Origin: Agelas oroides
Lineage: Eukaryota; Porifera; Demospongiae; Agelasida; Agelasidae
Direction: 5' to 3'
Assembly (NCBI GenBank): GCA_949130485.1
Contig: OX422196.1
Location: 206,001-270,000 of the forward strand
DNA: 64,000 bases
A program made the position numbers and the translations under genes. The notes below the pieces were generated by a model. That model ran no database searches, had not been told where the DNA came from, and worked only from the letters and a program-made list of their open reading frames with translations. Below, piece by piece: positions 37,201-64,000 of this stretch. Within the stretch, counting starts at the first letter, position 1. Each line of letters starts with the position of its first letter.

Positions 37201-40200
37201 AAGTGAGGGTAGGACAGCGGTGAGGTAAAGTGAGGGTAGGACAGTTGTGAGGTAAAGTGAGGGTAGGACAGCGGTGAGGTAAAGTGAGGGTAGGACAGCG
37301 GTGAGGTAAAGTGAGGGTAGGACAGCGGTGAGGTAAAGTGAGGGTAGGACAGTTGTGAGGTAAAGTGAGGGTAGGACAGTTGTGAGGTGAAGTGATGGTA
37401 GGACAGCGGTGAGGTAAAGTGAGGGTAGGACAGTGGCGAGGTAAAGTGAGGGTAGGACAGTTGTGAGGTAAAGTGAGGGTAGGACAGTTGTGAAGTAAAG
37501 TGAGATAAACTTTTATAGCATTGGAGAACCTCCTTAATTAGAATGAGTACAGTGCCTGTACTCATGTTGTGAATGCTAGAAACCCAATAGTGTGGTAGCC
37601 TCGTTCCCAGGCTCTTTCCTGTGTGCAGAAGAGGAAACGAGCCCTGGGAACAAGGCTAATGGTCTGGTCCCCCACGGTACACACAACTAACAAACAAGCT
37701 GAAAGAACATTCCCTGCTACCAATGTACAAGCAAACAATCAACAATGTTAACAGTCCAGCTGCTAATGCTATCGTTTTTGCCATAAGTGAAGAAACTGCA
37801 CCAAGAAACTGTACACTGTTTTACACTACACAAAGGAAGCCATCACTTGGACTAAACAATTGTACAAGCGTTACATTTGCTAACAATCCAGCTGCTAATG
37901 CTTTATCGTGAGTGAAGAAACTGCATCACACAATTTATACTACACCTCATTGGAGGGCAAAGGAGGCCATCACTTGGACTAAACAATTGTCAGGAGATGC
38001 TAAATTTACTCTGTGCTGTGGTTTGGACAAACAGAGTACAATCCTGCTGCTAAATTTAGCCAAGGGGGTTTTGTCTTTGTGCAGGCTATAGTGCCCATTC
38101 CAGCTGCACAATAGAGCCTATTATCCTTGGAAACAGTAATGTAGCACAGGAAATTAAAGGTAACATTCTGTGCCATATATATCTAGCTAGCTACAATGCA
38201 GTAGGCCAAAAAAGCCCACTTTCCTCCTTTTTGCTAATATCACCCAGCTGGGTAACACTCCACAAGTGGTCCAAATACAGGATGTCAAACAGGAAATAAC
38301 ACCATTCACACACAAGAGGAAATAACATTAAGCACTTCAGGTCACAACCATGCTGCCTGTCATTAACACATGGTTTAACATTTGTGAACTGGAGAGTGTT
38401 GGGGGCAACGACTACGACTGTGTACAAGATGCACACCTGGTAAGTGGTAGACCTGTATCACGACACAGTTTTACTGTAAATTGGTGATCCAGATTTCTCT
38501 ATTTGGTGATCCAGGTTTCTCTATTTGGTGATCTTAGCAACCACAGCTGAGCGAATATTCATTCTTTCACATTCCTTTCTTGATACCGTGGCTACTGCGG
38601 TTGCTTCAGACCCAAATATTTACTCCTAACAACAAATGAATGTACTACACACATGAATTGAATGAAATCCCCCTCCACCCCCTCCTCCACACCCCCTACC
38701 TCTCATGAGATCTCCAAGATCCTCTGGGCACCCCTCGGGGATAGGCAGTGAGAGCGTCCCATGACCCACGCCATACGCTACCACAAAGAGATTGAGGCCA
38801 CCATAGGGCCTCTCACCAGTTAACAGCTCCCACAAAACCACAGCATAACTGCAAAAAGGAAATCGTAATCATATTTCCTGGGAATATGTTAACGCAAATC
38901 ATTGAGGAGCTCAAGGTGTAGTGTCTGAGGGTTCAAGGTACGTCTTTGACCTACCTCCAGACGTCCGATTTCTTAGAGAAGTCAGACGACCTTATGACCT
39001 CTGGTGCCATCCATGGGTAAGTGCCGGCTCCACTCATAAAGGTGGTGTGTTCAATCTCCCGGGCAAGACCAAAGTCAGTGATCTTCATTGTGTTGCCTCG
39101 CAGGTTGTTGGGGTCCAGCTTATTGGCTAGCAGAACTGCAGAACCAAAATTCAGAGTCTAGAATAAGAGACTGATCTCTATTTTGGCTCCAAATTGAAAT
39201 TGTTTATGCAATGTGACAGCAGGTAGACTTTAAGTTCCTGTATCAAATTTCCTCCAAACCACAAATTGTAACCTCAGTACACTACACTGTGCATGGCATG
39301 CCTTAGTACAGCACTATATGGTTACTGTTCTCAGATCGTAAAGTGTGCTTAGTAGCCTGGTACCCAGGCCTTCCCTCCCTCCAGTTTTGATTGCTTGTAG
39401 TAGACCAAAACAGGCCTAAGCTTCTCTGCCTCCACTTTTTTTGTTTTGTATACTACAAGCGTCGAGGCGGGGACACCCTGTACTATCCCAGGCCTTCCCC
39501 ACCTCCAAGTTTTTAAACACTTGCAGTAGACAAAATGGACACAGAAAACGTTTAAAAACTGGAGGCGGGGAAGGCCTGGGTAGGAAGCTATTCTCACATA
39601 CTACACCATGCACTAGGTCAATACTCTACACTGTGCATGCAGTCACCACAGCTGCAGTAAAGCAACAGGTACATGAAGCACTCACTGTTGCTTGACTTGA
39701 GGTCTCTGTGGATTAGTGACGGGGTCGCCTCGTGGTGCAGGTAGTTCATTCCGGAGGCAATCTGTGTGGCCCAATCCAAGATCACATCGATAGGGATTGA
39801 CATTGCTTTCTTGTGGAGCACTTCTGACAATGCCCCTCCCCTTGCATACTCCATCACTAGACAGACATCCTTCACCAATACGACTCCAACCAGCGCGCAC
39901 ACATTGGCATGAGCAAGGTGGGCAAACTTCTCTGCTTCTGAAATGACCTCTTGTACAGCTTTCAGTAAATCAAACGTAGTCGTCTTGGCGACTTTAACTG
40001 CTACCTCTTCTCCCTTGAACACAGCCCTATACACCTTTCCAAAGCCACCCACGCCAATCACCTCTTTCAGCTTGACCTCGTTGCAAGGAATCTCCAGAGG
40101 GTACTCACTTTGAACAGGTATGGCATTAGCCTCAGAAAGGTTCGTCACCACTTTGACGCACTGTGCAGGACAGATGCCAATCTTGCCCTTACTATTTCGG

Positions 40201-40610
40201 CCTGTCCACCAGCCGATGTTCCTAGACATTCTAGTGTCCTTTGAAATAATCTCTATTCTCTCCCCAACCCTCAGTGAGAGCTCGTCCGGAAGCATTCCTT
40301 TAAAGTCACCTATCACTATGCCTACATTCTTCATGTGAGGTAGTCGCTTCTCCTTGTCCGGATGTCTGACCGATCTGGGCCTTTCAAACCTGTAAAATGC
40401 TTGCAGCTTGCTCCCAGCACTAGGGGAGGAGGGAGGGGGCAGTGGAACCAGGGCGACAGGAGTCGTTGCTCCATTCTTGCCCGTATCGGAGACGTTCATT
40501 GGCGTGTGGGCGCGTATCGTGCGAGTGGACAAATTTGCCTCTTCAGCTTCGTCTGTGGACTGTCTCTCGAGTTTATTCGTCTCCCGCATACGGATCGCTT
40601 CACCCGCCAT
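34250..40610 (-). CDS. Mixed-lineage kinase (MAP3K9/10/11/21 family)
   Basis: Cytoplasmic MAP3K that activates JNK and p38 cascades. Eight exons: 39686-40610, 38955-39135, 38700-38848, 36533-36711, 35781-35936, 35493-35700, 35202-35393 and 34250-35058, giving 932 residues. An SH3 domain (about 93-156, [20 protein letters not shown]) precedes the kinase (about 178-445): glycine loop [10 protein letters not shown], Lys206 in VAVKVAK, HRD at 301-303 (IHRDLKSSN), DFG at 329-331 and WMAPEV. After [20 protein letters not shown] comes a coiled coil/leucine zipper (exons 4-5, [13 protein letters not shown] to IEQLRELQ). The C-terminal half is Ser/Pro-rich. I see no CRIB motif where vertebrate MLKs carry one. 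Single MLK ancestor type; no paralogue can be named. Confidence 0.94.
36715..37508. repeat. 27-bp minisatellite in MLK intron 3
   Basis: About 29 units of a 27-bp repeat (GTGAGGTAAAGTGAGGGTAG core). It begins only a few bases from the exon 4 acceptor at 36711. Because 27 is divisible by three, the strand of the gene carries a 301-codon open frame of SYPHFTSQL-type nonapeptides. Confidence 0.93.
37596..37658. mobile_element. Short foldback element in MLK intron 3
   Basis: TAGCCTCGTTCCCAGGCTC with inverse CCCTGGGAACAAGGCTA. Same family as 13119-13193. Confidence 0.75.
39353..39590. mobile_element. Two adjacent foldback elements in MLK intron 1
   Basis: First copy TAGCCTGGTACCCAGGCCTT; second at about 39477-39590 with arms CCCAGGCCTTCCCCACCTCC and its inverse ending GGAAGCTA. 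Confidence 0.7.
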
Positions 40611-41110
40611 AATATTCGTCAGCTGACTGTAGTGTGCTCAATGAAGGGGCCACTTCGTTATAGTTGACTAGCAAAAATATGCAAAGATTTACCAACGCCG
40701 GAGATCAACCAAAAACAAACTCTTTTGCTAACTTGCTTCCAGCAGAGCTTTTCAGGCGAAATAGTAAAGTATACACACAGCGATAGGCAAATAAACCAAA
40801 CGCACTCCGGGTGTTTCGCCCACGCTTTGCCTACTAGGGAAATGACTTCCATTTTTGGAAATTTTATTCTTAGAACGCAATACCGTAAATCTATTTGCTC
40901 GTTATGAAAAATTGCATGTCCCGATGACTCGACAGAGACGACGATCGACTTACAGACGTACAAGGACAACTATCGACTGAGTAAGCTACCAGTCTTAACA
41001 GAAGGCAAGGAGAAATAAGTTACACGTTTTCTCTATACTCTACCGCCGTCAGAACAACGAAAGCACGGTGAACTTGTTTGTGCGTGGATGAAACTCAGGT
41101 GTGCGTGAAC
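40611..41110. promoter_or_regulatory. MLK/PCNX divergent intergenic region
   Basis: 500 bp between start codons; must contain both promoters and 5' UTRs. No repeat element and no clear TATA box. Activity inferred from position. Confidence 0.4.
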
Positions 41111-60322
<19,212 letters not shown>

Positions 60323-60499
60323 TTTTTTTAGTAGCACTGTGATTCTTTGGGTGGTCATGTGTGAGTGAATAATTTATTACAAGATTGCATGCCTTTTATG
60401 ATGAAGTTGTCGATAATTGTAGGGAACTTCCCCTTTTGCCTTCGAGTAAACTAGCGATCACTTGTGGGATGTTACATAGTCAAAACTAAAACGCAGAAA

Positions 60500-64000
<3,501 letters not shown>

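Noticed and set aside
36660-37565. 301-residue minus-strand open frame of SYPHFTSQL repeats as a gene
   Set aside because: It is the translation of the 27-bp intronic minisatellite and is out of frame with MLK exon 4.

Overview
This window is nuclear DNA from an intron-rich, compact animal genome. It encodes animal signalling genes (Salvador, mixed-lineage kinase, DAAM formin, pecanex, CABLES) and a motile-cilium radial spoke protein. All are split by short GT-AG introns, many only 50-150 bp long. Gene density (15 genes in 64 kb), alternating strands and abundant minisatellites suggest an early-branching metazoan, most likely a sponge; the phylum is inference. There is no prokaryotic operon, phage, CRISPR or obvious biosynthetic cluster.

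Layout, left to right: HAAO (-), MED6 (+), YIPF4 (-), EXO1 (+), legumain LGMN (-), an unrecognised small membrane protein (-), CABLES (+), RSPH4A/6A-type radial spoke head (-), Salvador SAV1 (+), a MiaA/IPT9-type tRNA isopentenyltransferase (+), COX20 (-), a DESI-type PPPDE peptidase (+), an MLK-type MAP3K (-), pecanex PCNX (+), and the 5' part of DAAM (+, runs off the right edge). I rebuilt all 15 exon by exon from splice sites and reading-frame phase. Frames close for every gene, and most lengths match the known families. Neighbours are mostly divergent pairs sharing 70-500 bp, or convergent pairs 23-320 bp apart. The genes belong to unrelated housekeeping and signalling pathways; apart from shared promoters I see no functional cluster.

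Most of what lies between exons is repetitive: at least ten minisatellites, several long CA tracts, a dispersed family of short foldback elements, several larger inverted-repeat elements and a 2.2 kb palindromic element with a decayed transposase in a DESI intron. The best leads are the MiaA/IPT9-type enzyme, tandem copies of an exon end in pecanex (one a potential in-frame 45-nt cassette exon), minisatellites that contain or abut splice acceptors in EXO1 and CABLES, an intron-internal duplication that copies a splice donor, and a minisatellite whose variation is almost entirely CpG decay. I did not find a convincing wholly new system.
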